Positions 21,573 to 32,441 of a stretch of DNA of 64,000 nt are shown piece by piece (within the stretch, counting starts at the first letter, position 1; each line of letters begins with the position of its first letter). The translations under genes and the position numbers were made by a program. Source of the stretch: Cytospora piceicola (lineage: Eukaryota; Ascomycota; Sordariomycetes; Diaporthales; Cytosporaceae). The stretch is from positions 496,001 to 560,000 of the forward strand of contig JALQBC010000018.1 of NCBI GenBank assembly GCA_023375675.1, written 5' to 3'. A model generated the notes under the pieces. It saw only the letters and a list, made by a program, of their open reading frames with translations, was not told the DNA's origin and did not search any database.

Positions 21573-22179
21573 TCACTTCCCAACCTTGGCGGCCTGGTTG
21601 GCGGCCTCCCGGCGGGCGGCGTCCTCGAGGAGGGTGACGTCGACGGCGGCGGCGGGCAGGTGGACGTAGCGGACGACGCTGCCGCGGATGAAGACGTTCT
21701 TGACGGCGCTGAGGTGCGGGTACTTGATCTCCTCCTGGACCGAGATGTCGTCGAGCTTGATGTTGAGGTACTGGTCGACCGACTTGAGGGTGCCCGTGAC
21801 CTTGATGTCGTTCTTGAGCTCGACGGTGACGGGCTGGTCGATCAGGGTCTTGAAGAAGCTGTGTTTGGTGTTAGTCGAGGTGGGGAGAAAGAAGAGGGAG
21901 GAAGAAGAAAGAAAGGTAGGTAGGTATTTGGGTAAGCCTGTAGATGATTGGGGATATGGGGTTTCCTGAGGTTGAGAGGGCTTGGGCAGTTCGACGGATG
22001 TCAAGCTCACTGAGCCCTGTGGCAAGGTCGAAAACTGCGACCAAGCCCCTGTCTCTCATGGTCCAGTCCCAAGAGCCCAGGCTTTTGCCTCGCCCATCCC
22101 CTTCAACACGTCACGAGATAAAAGCCCCCAGACCATCTGGAGCCTCAAAGGCTCAAGAAACTCACCTGAAGAACAACAT
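21573..22179 (-). CDS. lsm2: U6 snRNA-associated Sm-like protein LSm2
   Basis: Two exons: a 14-nt first exon (22179-22166: ATG TTG TTC TTC AG) and 21858-21573, separated by a 307-nt intron (GTGAGT..CACAG). The 99-residue product begins MLFFSFFKTLIDQPVTVELK and carries both Sm motifs: Sm1 (VTGTLKSVDQYLNIKLDD) and Sm2 (VFIRGSVVRYVHLP). LSm2 is a subunit of the nuclear Lsm2-8 ring that binds the U6 3' end and of the cytoplasmic Lsm1-7 mRNA-decay ring. The tail RREAANQAAKVGK is basic. The micro-exon is certain because MLFFSFFKTL is family-invariant and can only be made by this splice. Confidence 0.93.
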
Positions 22180-23868
22180 CTTGAGTGACGAGTTTGGCGC
22201 GGACGAAAGAGGCGGTGGTTGCAGCAAGATGTGTTAGAGGGCGCTGCGGTCCGATTTTGTGAGAGCGGCGTAAGGCGATGGATCGAGTATGATGAGTTGA
22301 GATGAATGTCGGTCAGTCTGGCTTGTGATCGTCGCGTCGTCGTCGTCGTTGGCATATGTGGATTGAGGGCTCAAGAGTCAAGATGAGCGTGTTGGCTTTG
22401 GGCTTTGGCGACGAGTGAGAGACGAGCTTCCTACAAAGTGGGGCCGTGCGGCTCCCGCTGAGGTAAGCGTTGACTGAGAGTCAAGTGGTCTGTGCGTAAC
22501 TATCAACTACGGTAACCCAACATCATATTAGCTCTAGCGACAGAAGACAAAGTCAGGAAGCTGTTCAATTCAATCTTGAACGTCAATCACATTGTAACCT
22601 GAATAAAAATGAGATCTTTATCGGCTCGGTTCCTACGGTTCAATAGCTGACAGACACCAACCCTAGAACACGACAGTCATTGAAATTACAGAGCAGTCCC
22701 AGCCCGTGTCATCCAGCTTCAATAATAAATGCAATCTCAGCAGACACTCACACACACACATATATATATCTCTCTCTCTCTAAATACACATCACCTGCGA
22801 GATAATCGATGGAAGGATGGACATCTTGTATTCGTATAGGATGGTATCGTATTTCCCGTCTTGAGACAATTTCTTATGTAAAGTTTCCCCAGAATACTAA
22901 TTTTGTGTTGTGTGTCTGTGATGACTTTTGTCTTTTTCCTTCGTTTTCATCCTTGATCATCATGAAGCGTTAAAAAAAAAAGAGAAAAAAAATCAAGTTT
23001 CAAGAGAGGAGGGCTTTCAACACGAGAAGGGAATCCCACCAAAGGTCTCCCTCCCCCACCCCCTCCCTCTTTCCCCTGTCTCCGTTTGGCAACCAGCACC
23101 ATCCCGGAACATCAAATCCCTATCTCGTACCATCATCATCGAAGTAAACACAAGAAGCGAAGTGAGGCTGAAGAGAGCGAGGAATCAATAATCAAACACG
23201 CAGATAAGGAAAACAACAACGGCAGAAACATGAGGGGGTATCCAGCAACTTGTTACTAGTGTCGTGATGCAGTCTGAAGAGAAAAATAAGAAGCGAGAGA
23301 TGTCCATCTTTCCTTTCCATCCCATCATCCAGCCCAGTGCCGTGTGGCAGGGCTGACGAAGATGAAGAATCCCAGTCCTGTGCTCCTTCTATCCCTCCTT
23401 TCCGTCACATAACCATATTGTTGGATGGCAAGCCTGCTTCGTTTCCAGTGAACACCCGCGGGTCGGTATTGGTACCGTAGACCCAAAAAGCCTTCGACCC
23501 AGTCTCCTCGGGGTGTTGCGCCGAAGGGCAGTCGCCAATCCAGGGGTATCAAGCGAGTGTCCGTCCGTCCGTCCGAATCGTGAGAAATAATCAACATCCC
23601 TAAAGCAGCAGCCGCGCTACCCGGGACAAATCTGTTGCCAGTCAAGAAGAGAGAAGAAAACCGAGCCAGACTCCGCACCAAAGAAAACTCTTGAGGTCCA
23701 GGCCGTCAGCGAAGACATGGACGAGGATGAGGACGCCGACGTGAGGTAAGTGGGTAACCGAAATCTTTCTTGTTTGCGGTCGTGACGTCGTGATCATGCT
23801 GACAAAGGGAAACGGAGTCACCCCCGACATATGAGTGGAGGAGAAACACGCCAAGGCATGCTCGCTTT
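22180..23868. other. lsm2 promoter and hapB 3' region
   Basis: No gene is recognised. It contains a mixed CA/TA/CT dinucleotide tract (about 22746-22784) and an A-rich tract (22970-22992). The stretch 22.5-23.8 kb is compatible with a long hapB 3' UTR, but no signal is decisive. Confidence 0.4.
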
Positions 23869-24804
23869 TCAGTCCTCCTCATTGTCGTCATCCTCCTCCT
23901 CATCCGGGCTCTCAGTGTCCGTCTTGCTCTTCTTGTTCGGCGTGTCTGGTTCGGCCACCGACTTTCTCTTCGTGCCTGATTTCACGGAAACGCTCTCCTC
24001 CTCTTCATTGGTGTCATCCGTGGCGACAGACTTCTTCCTCTCTATCTCAGCGACCTCATCCGCTGTGAGGAATCGCCCACCAGGTCCTCGCGGCCTGCGC
24101 ATGGCGTGGTTGTGTCGCGACTCGTGCAAGTATGGCTTACGGCCCTTGCTCGTCAGTCGCAGGGCCTCCTCCAGCCGCTGTCTCGCTACTCTCCGCTTCA
24201 AAATCCGGTGGAACTGCTTCGCATTCACATACAAGGGCGATTCCTCCTGAGCGCCCTGGGGAATCTCCGGTGACTGCGGATGCTGCATTGCCTGGCTGTG
24301 AGCCATTGGAGGGGCCACTGAAGGCCGGCCTGCAGCATGGTTCATAATGGCCTGCGGGTTGGGCACACCGGGGCTGGTAACTTGTTGGCTCATCCTCCTC
24401 TGCGGCATGCTGTTCATCTGTTGAGGCGACCTGGGGTCGCGACCTGGCTCCGTCTTTGTCTTGATGCTGCCCATCCTAGGCGAAGTCTGCAGATTGGCAT
24501 CCGAGGACATGGGGTATGGGTATGCTGAGCCAGAGGCGGCGGCAGTTGCTGCCATAGCGGCGGCCTGGATACCCGGGACACCGTACTGCATGCCCGCGTG
24601 TTGGGGCATGCCGTACTGTGGCTGATACATGGCGTGGCTCTGGGTCGGTGTTGTCTGTTGTTGCGATGGGAGAACTGGTGACTGCTGGATGTGCTGTGAC
24701 TGTGGTGATGTGATGTTGTTACCACCGGCCGAGCTGGGATAAGCCGTCGAGATGTGCGGTTGCGAATTCTGCGGGTTGTGCTGGTATTGGGCGTATTCCA
24801 TCAT
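23869..24804 (-). CDS. hapB: CCAAT-binding factor subunit HapB (NF-YA)
   Basis: A 311-residue protein. The N-terminal half is a Gln/Ser/Pro-rich activation-type region. The conserved core is at about 188-246: [18 protein letters not shown] (subunit-interaction helix contacting HapC/HapE), a short linker, then [19 protein letters not shown] (DNA-binding segment) and GGRFLTADE. The tail has a bipartite-type basic stretch (SGTKRKS, NKKSK) and ends in an acidic run. The complex binds CCAAT boxes in the nucleus and, in fungi, recruits HapX for iron and redox regulation. Two ATG codons are adjacent (MM); either may start. No introns are needed in the coding region. Confidence 0.93.
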   Translation of the reverse strand: MMEYAQYQHNPQNSQPHISTAYPSSAGGNNITSPQSQHIQQSPVLPSQQQTTPTQSHAMYQPQYGMPQHAGMQYGVPGIQAAAMAATAAASGSAYPYPMSSDANLQTSPRMGSIKTKTEPGRDPRSPQQMNSMPQRRMSQQVTSPGVPNPQAIMNHAAGRPSVAPPMAHSQAMQHPQSPEIPQGAQEESPLYVNAKQFHRILKRRVARQRLEEALRLTSKGRKPYLHESRHNHAMRRPRGPGGRFLTADEVAEIERKKSVATDDTNEEEESVSVKSGTKRKSVAEPDTPNKKSKTDTESPDEEEDDDNEED

Positions 24805-26600
24805 ATTGAATAAATTTTTGGCGAGTGGTTATACTCGTCTAGTCTCGTCGGCAAAGTGGAGTATCTATGATCTTCTTCGCGATGGTGGCTGAGGCAGTCC
24901 CAAAAAAACCAAATATAGACTGGCGATATCCGGTTGTTAGGAGGCGAGACGATAGCTATCCACAAACAAGGGTCAACTAGTGAGAGGCAAGCTATCCCGG
25001 CGATGAGCTAGAGCCTTGTGATATCAGAGCCGTTTTAGGCACGACGCGTTGGGTCGGATTGTTCGTCGTCTGTCGTCACTGAGTATTTGTGGAATCGTTT
25101 CGGTACACACCCAATCTATTGGATATGCGTGGATGCGCTGGCAGTCGCGAAGGTAGTAACCGAGCTGCGTAATTGGCTGCAGCACGGCACATGCAGGCTG
25201 ATGTATTCACAGGGCGGACTTGGTGGGTGGCTCAGTGGCCAAGTTCCCTAAATGGGAGGGATCCGGGTCAAGTAAAGCCACGTGAGGTTGAATGACGAGA
25301 CAGGATCGCTCTAGGGATGATGATCCACCAGAAGCGAGTGCGCCGTCAGGCTGAGGTTAAAAATCCCACGGGCGACTGGTCAAGATAATCGCGATGGTTG
25401 CTTGCGGGCCGTTGCGAAAGAAGCTCTGGCGAGATTCAGCCAAGGGGTTATCGTTTCCAGTGGTTTGATGCTATCGTCTGATAGTATGGCTGGCCGATGT
25501 CGAGTCCTGGAGATCTATCCAACCACTAATGTTAGTCGTGCTGCACCAAACAGAACGTCGAGTATATAATAAGCCGGGGCCACGGATGACACAGGCGATG
25601 GGGAGGGGGCAACGGAGGGACATTGCTAGCACCGCTATGAGCCAGGGGGGGTGGTGCTCTTTCGCGTCCTGGCCTCCCACTTGATGCGCTGGCATGCATG
25701 ACGGACCATGCACACGCCGGCCCCACATGCAAGCCAGCTCAACCGGCACCCCCCCCCCCTCCTTCCCAGTACCTGTTTTGGTGGCATGTGGGAGCAAGAT
25801 CGAGTAGTGAAGTCACGACAGGTCTCTAGAAGAAGAAAAGAGGTTCGGTGACTGCAGGAAGCATTTGCAGTCCGCTGAAGTGGAATATGCATGCAAGCAC
25901 TCGACACTGCAGGTAGGCCGGCGCCCGACAGCCCTGACCCATCTGCCCGATCAACTTGACCAGCAGCATTTGCGTACAACTGTTGCAGAGCAGATGGTTG
26001 GTGCGATGCAGGGCCTGAGCACAAAAAGCAGCACCTCGGAGATAGAACGGCGGCATGATGCTGTGCAAGGCCAGAATGTGCTGCTTTGCAAGGTGACGCG
26101 CGCATAAAATTGACCCGTGACAAGAAACTGCCGTTACGTCGAGATCTGCAGAGTGAAGACAGAGATGGCATCGGGCTGCGGGACACACACTCGTGCGCTA
26201 CAAGTAAATCATCTTCTCACACTCACCCACACACTCTCGACACGCTAGCACGGCGCAGCCTTGGGAGGGGAGGGAGGATGGGAAGAGGATCGTGTAACAT
26301 CCTACAGGGCCGATACGCCGCACATGCGAGACCATTGACCCGTAGTGGGGCCCATATCGAGAAAACACACCCGAGAGTTTGGGTGTGTGGGTGAGGGGTT
26401 TGAGATTGGTGGTGTCTCGCTGGAGACAGGAGCTGCGAGGGATGCGGCGAACCTGAAGATCGGTGCTGGAAGAGGGGCAAAAGAGTGAAGTACTGTAAGC
26501 AGCACAATAACAAGGAACGCAAGGAACGTACCAATGATCCGCACGGACAGAGATTAGGCGGAAGCTTCTCGCGGGGCGTGAAGATTAATTGTTCGGACTA
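24805..26600. other. Upstream of hapB: promoter/leader, no gene
   Basis: No convincing coding sequence. Short frames on both strands contradict each other. CT-rich tracts on the minus strand could belong to a long hapB leader. Confidence 0.4.
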
Positions 26601-26783
26601 TAATAGAAGGACAACGTCAGCGACTGGTACTCCCGGTTTCAAACCGAACCGGTGAATAATGTTACACTGGTATCTCTCAGGTATCATACTACGTAGTATG
26701 CAGACTGTAAGAGCAGGGAAGGTCACATGAGTGGGTTTTTGGCTTGGCTTTCCAGTGTGATGTATCGTAGCGGCCTCGAAGGA

Positions 26784-27190
26784 TCATGAATGAGGGTGGA
26801 TGGCCAGAAGCAACTGCTTGATTTGGCCGGCGGTGGTGTAGTGAAGCGGGAGCCCAAGACGCCTCGGCCGAACAGGTGGGTAGGAAGGAGGTAGGTAGGG
26901 TGAGAAGGAAGGGGAATCCCAACGAGGAATAGGGCAAGTCTGCAACACACCTTGGTAATCCGGGTTGACGGGCAAGTTTAAGTTGTGCTGGCTAGTGAGG
27001 TCCAACACGATTCAGTGACGGAAGTGCTCGGACGCCTCGAGATACACGCGCTCGGTGCAGCAACAGTGAGGGTCTTGGGAGATTGGGATTCCGCAGAGAG
27101 TTGATATCACGGGGCCGACGAGAGGGCCAATGAAGACGTTGAGAGTGAAGCTGGAGATGTTGATAGGTCTCCGAGAGTAAGAGTGGCGAG
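26784..27190 (-). other. Coding-like segment on the minus strand, interrupted by TGA
   Basis: Read on the minus strand, a CTAAC branch-like site (about 27225) and a TAAG acceptor are followed by a frame with strong C/T-ending codons. It includes INISSFTLNVFIGPLVGPV and TERVYLEASEHFRH, a TGA at 27014-27012, and then in the same frame IVLDLTSQHNLNLPVNPDYQ and, further on, LPLHYTTAGQIKQLLLAIH. I do not recognise a family. It could be a decayed exon, part of an unspliced hapB leader, or chance in a pyrimidine-rich strand. Confidence 0.25.
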
Positions 27191-28902
27191 GATACTCAGA
27201 GATGCGGCAAGCCTTAGACGGTGTTAGCTGATTTGCTGGGCCGATCCAGTTGTTTTTATTATTCTTGTGTGCGCAGGAGCGGTGACTGGCTGGCAATCCT
27301 GGAGGTGGGCTGGCCTGGCCTGGCCTGCGTGGAAGTCCCACCAGGAGGCAGAAAAGATCGCGGGTCAAGTGCGGCGACCAGTGGGACGGACCTTTACGAG
27401 GTCGGGAAGTTCAGGGCAGGGAAGGCCGGGCCAGGGCGGGGCGGGATAGAGGGCAGGGCATGGCAGCATATCAGGCAGGAAGGAGATAGATAGTCAAGGC
27501 GGTCGCTCAGGTGGGGGCAGTGGGCAGTAGGCAGTGGGCAGTGAGCAGGGGGAGGTGCTGAGAGGGAGAGTGAGAGAGGCTGATCTCGATGAGGAAGAGT
27601 AGTAGATTATAGGGTATAGGTAGGTGATGTTCCAGTGCAGTGGGACAATGCCAACTGTGGCGAGCTGTCGAGTCGAGTCGAGTCGAGTCGACATCGCGAT
27701 GCTTTGTTTGTCATAGCCAGTCCAGTCTAGTGCCTGATTGATTGTTTTGACTCTTTGACTGTCGACAGGAGGCCAGGGCTGATAGATGTGCAGATAGGTA
27801 CAAGGAGAGCTGTCCACTGGTGCCACCAGAAATAGAGATGGAAAGAAAGTCAGATAGATAGATAGAGCTAGATGCCGACTTACTGTCACAGAGTTTCAAC
27901 GGCGCAGAAAACGGGGCCAGTCGGTGCAGTTCCACGAGTGCAACAGTTGGTTGGTGTTTGAATATGATTGGTGTCGCAGAAATAAAGGTGCCGAATCTCC
28001 AGGGCGGGACAAACCAACCATCAATTGGTCCAAATCCAAAGTGAGTTCTTTGTTTGTGGTAGTCGGTTATAGTGGTATCCTTGGTAAGGCAGTTTGGTAA
28101 CTACCTAGGTAAGGCACTTGGTAGTAGTGTAAGTAAGGGTCGGAATCAGTAAGTAAAGTGTTGCTTTCACAGTGGAATTGCAAACTGATTGGGCGAATGG
28201 TTGTGGACGATTGGGTGGGAAAGGTTGAACTGATGAACCGTGAGAGATGAATGGGCAGCGAGAGCTTCGAGCTTTCGAGGGGGGGGGGGAAGGACGAGGG
28301 AGGAAGGTGATTCGAGGAAGGGCGGGAGCTCTTCTTTATTCGCCTGTGACTGGCCCAAAAACAGTCAGTAGTGGGGCACCCTGCGAGTTGGCTGCTCAAG
28401 TTTTTTTCACAGTTCCCCGCAGAGGTACTTTTAACTTTGGTATGTTGCGAATACATACAGGAGGTACCAGCCCAGGAATTGGGGCTAGGGTAAAGGTGGG
28501 ACAGTGCGAGGGAGGGCAGGAGCTTGGAACCTGAATTCGACGTCCTTTATCGGTGGCCGGTGGGGAGACTTTATCAAGGTACTTTCGTACAAGGGATATC
28601 AGGTACCTAGATACATCCAAGGTTCTCCCGTACCGGCACTGCACTGCACTGCACTGCACAGCCCTGACAACCTTCCTTAGAGCCCTGGTGCCCTGGAGCC
28701 TTGGAGCCTTAAAACTTTGGAACGCCATTTGAAGCCGTAACAACAATGGCAAGGGCAACCGAGAACGGTCCTAAGAACCGATGGCTCGTGACTTTCTGGC
28801 GGTTGGCTGTTGTCACTATATTACCTAGGTAATCAATGAAAAACAAGCAAGGTTCAACCGACCATTGTTCCAGAACATTTCGACTGCTAGGGTTTGGTAT
28901 TT

Positions 28903-28937
28903 ATCCATCCATCCATCCATCCATCCATCCATCCATC
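28903..28937 (+). repeat. (ATCC)n tetranucleotide repeat
   Basis: Nearly nine uninterrupted ATCC units. Confidence 0.95.
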
Positions 28938-30618
28938 TACGTATCATCTATCCATCCACCGCTATCCAAGTTCAATCACAATCACATTGTCAAATTTGCC
29001 AACAGTAATCACCCCTCCCCCCCCAACTCTAACTCTTACCAGATGCACAAACTCAGAAGAGCCCAAGAGCTTCAGTATGCAGTCAGCATTAGGCAAGAAC
29101 AATTGCCTACCACCCACCCATCGCACGTCAATATTATCTATCATCCATGGATTGTCCTTGAGGTACCTACTTAAGTAGGTATGTACTAGCAACCAGGGAC
29201 ACCTGGCAGCTACACAGTATGCAGCGGCGTAGTAGCTACCTAGGTACCTAGGTATGTACATACATAAGTAAGTACAACCGCCGCCAGAGATGAGATTCCG
29301 GGCTTCCTCTCCACACCTTTCTGATTTGTTGAGTGACGTGATGGGCGCCTCGAGGCTTTAAGGCTCCAAGCTCCAGGCTCCAAGCTCCAAGCCCTCCCAG
29401 GCCCCCAGATGCCTGTCCTCTTCCACACAGTTCTGACAGTTTCGCACAGTACGGACAGGTCCAGATTGCGCGACGCGTCTCGACATCGGCCGAGCTTCCC
29501 GTTACGGATGAAGCAATAACCACAACTGCCACATCTCAATTTATTTTGGATATTGCGGCTATCCGTCAAACTTACTATTGACTATTGACTTTTTTCTTCT
29601 TTCAATATTGGATGCCTGCCGTGCAACTCACTTTCAATCACAGTAATCACAGTAATCACAGCACCAATTTACCAGTACACATGCATACTTAGGACATCTG
29701 GAGCTGGTGGCAGGCATGTGATTAATGACACCAAGTGTTTCGTGTCTTTTCAAAGGCCCCTCCCGCAAAGTCCTCCCGTTACGCTAGGCTGCTTACCTTG
29801 GTACATACCTTGGTAGGACAAATCCCAGCTATAACATGACAGGCAACCTTGGAACCTTTACGTATCTGCATATGTATATGCTGGTATGTACGTGTATGCC
29901 ATCGGGATTGTCTGGCAGCCTGGCAGTGTACTTACTGCATGTTCTCTTCTCATCTATACCCTGCCGTGGTCTAAGACCCGTCGCAGGATGGTCGGTTGTC
30001 TCCTCTTTCATCGAGATTCTCTCCTTCTATCTTGAAGGCTAAACATCATCCATCGTCATCTGTCCCTCTGTAATCATTGGGTTAACTTTGGTGTACGTGT
30101 TTTGGGGAGCACGCACGTGATGTATTGCCCACACCTGTTTCCACACTGTGACAGACATCCACTACACTACCTAGGTACCCGCTGATTACTGTGGTATACA
30201 CTGGGTACTAGTCCATATTATATGCTACATACATACAGCTATGTATCTACTTAGTATGTAGGTAAAAAAACCTCTGGAAACCCTGGCGAAACTTGAAACG
30301 AGCAGTGGACCTCCATCCAAAGCTCGGGATTCCTGAGATCGCTCCGAAAGGCTAGAAACGGCAAAAGCTGTAAGCATGACAAGCTCCCCCTCCTCCCATT
30401 TTATCACCTCGCCAGCTCGCTTGAGGAGTATTCATCACCACCTGTGGCCTGGCCTGGCCTGGCCTGGTGGGCACAACGGAACAAAGTGACGATGAGAATA
30501 GAAACATTGAATCAAACAAAAATAAATAGACTTTTCGATAAGCACACACGAAGACCATGTCAGGGTTGCTGTTAGCTCCAACCTAAACCCTATCGGCGAG
30601 GGCCCCTCCCAGTTTCCT

Positions 30619-30654
<36 letters not shown>
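30619..30654 (+). repeat. (CAG)12 trinucleotide repeat
   Basis: Twelve uninterrupted CAG units in non-coding sequence, followed 120 bp later by CGGCTG hexamer repeats. Confidence 0.95.
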
Positions 30655-30657
<3 letters not shown>

Positions 30658-31789
30658 CGGCCAACGGTGACGACGCATCAATGCAAGAAAAGAAACCCCC
30701 CCTTTACGGGAACAAAAAAAAGAGGGAAGAAAAAAACAAGCCCTCCCCAGCTCCGAGACACAGCACAGAGCGAGCGGCTGCGGCTGCGGCTGCGGCTCAA
30801 CCGCGACTTGCCACCGTTGAAATGTCGGTGAGGGCGTATTTTGCATCGTGATGATACCGTGTGTTTTTTTCCCTCTTTTTTTGTCTTCTCTTTTCTTCCT
30901 TGCCTTCCTTCCCCTTCCCTGACGTGTTTTCCGGTGGCGCGGTGGTGGGGTCAACCCTGACGTCTTGATCTCTCTCTCACAAAGGGAAGACTTAGCTTCA
31001 CGGTATGTATCATCACGATATCAGGTGTATCAGATTGCCTTGAGCCGTGACAGATGCTGTCACCCGTGTTGCCGCCCGCATTTGGCCCTAGAGAGGAACC
31101 GGTCTCGAACAAATATCACAGTAACAAACGCCAGAATCTTATAGCTACCCAGGTACTTAATGTATGCACAGTGCCCAAAGCAACGGAACAGAACGCCACA
31201 TTACCGTGGTTGGTTTTGTTTTTCAGCCTCACGGGAATTGCACTCATCCATCCGCCCACGCAGGTCGCGCCAATGTGGCTTCTCGGGTGGAGTTCTCGAG
31301 AATAACTTGCAAGGGGGGCCAGTGAGCCGGAGCCTGAGAGAGAAGACTCCAGATTGCTCATGTGCCAGGTGTGCTTTTGCTTTTGCCGTGCTCTGTTTTC
31401 TCTTGGTGATGAAAACTGGTGTGACCGGCTTTCCACCCCCGGACCCTCGGATCGGATGCCTCGGATGTCAGGAACACAGACAGGACCGAGGTGTTCGGAG
31501 GAAATGGCCGTACCCGCACTCCTCTTCAGAGCTGCTGCAGAACATCGGGGGATCGTTCAGCATCGGTCAGCGGAGCCCTTGACAACCTGCCAATCTGCCA
31601 GAGCTGCATACGTGCCCATGTACCCAGGTACCCCTACAACCCATACAACCCATACATAGCCCGCCATGCCCTGGCAAGCCTGGGCGAGACCTTGCAGATG
31701 GGGCCTTTTGTCGGCGGCTGCTGTGCGACCTGGCGACATGCAAGTCTGCAACAAGGCCTGCCAGGAAAGGGGAACACGGCGTTTCATCA

Positions 31790-31820
31790 GCGATGCGATG
31801 CGATGCGATGCGATGCGATG
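31790..31820 (+). repeat. (CGATG)6 pentanucleotide repeat
   Basis: Six perfect CGATG units after a GCGATG-like start. Confidence 0.95.
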
Positions 31821-32409
31821 TGGACTGCGGGGACCTGTCTGAGGCCACCCTCTGTCCGTCTCGAGAAATCGAGGGCGGGCGGCACAGGCGGACGGTCAAG
31901 TGGTTGGACGAGAATCGTTCTGGTCTTCCCGAGTGGTGAGTGGTCGAGAATTGTTCATGCATTTTCTAGCCAACTGGCCTTTTTTCCCCGACTGACACGC
32001 GCGATCGGTTGATCCTGGGCCTCCGGGTTGGCCAGAAAATCTTGGTCGCCTGTGGCCAGTGAGAGGGGCCAGGAAGGACGAAAAGGGGACATCTGGACCT
32101 GTCTCGACCCTGCGACCTGCGACCTCGACCTGCGACTTGATACTGTGGTAATGATTGAGACCTGCTGCTCTTCCCTTTCGGAAGTCCGTCCCGGTGTGGT
32201 TGATCCTGGTACCCATCATCTTACCGTACTACATACAGTACAATACAGTAACCGCGTCGCCTCGCTATCTCTCTCACCAGAGAACCCCCACCCCCTCCTG
32301 GCTGGAGTGAAGTCTTCATAAGATTAGGCTTCAACGATGTGGGCATGTGTGTGTGCCACGACAGCAGACGCGTGGATAGTAGTATTATCATCACCATCAC
32401 AACCACCAC

Positions 32410-32441
<32 letters not shown>
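32410..32441 (+). repeat. (ATC)n trinucleotide repeat
   Basis: About ten ATC units preceded by an imperfect ACC/ATC run. Confidence 0.9.

Noticed and set aside
25635..26188. Two overlapping minus-strand frames (120-183 codons) upstream of hapB
   Set aside because: No domain, no splice context, and composition resembles leader sequence.
26620..26665. tRNA-like B box (GGTTTCAAACC)
   Set aside because: No A box or acceptor-stem pairing upstream; it is a small palindrome only.
30583..30954. 123-codon minus-strand frame with a leucine run
   Set aside because: The leucines come from the CAG repeat read in reverse; the rest is low-complexity.
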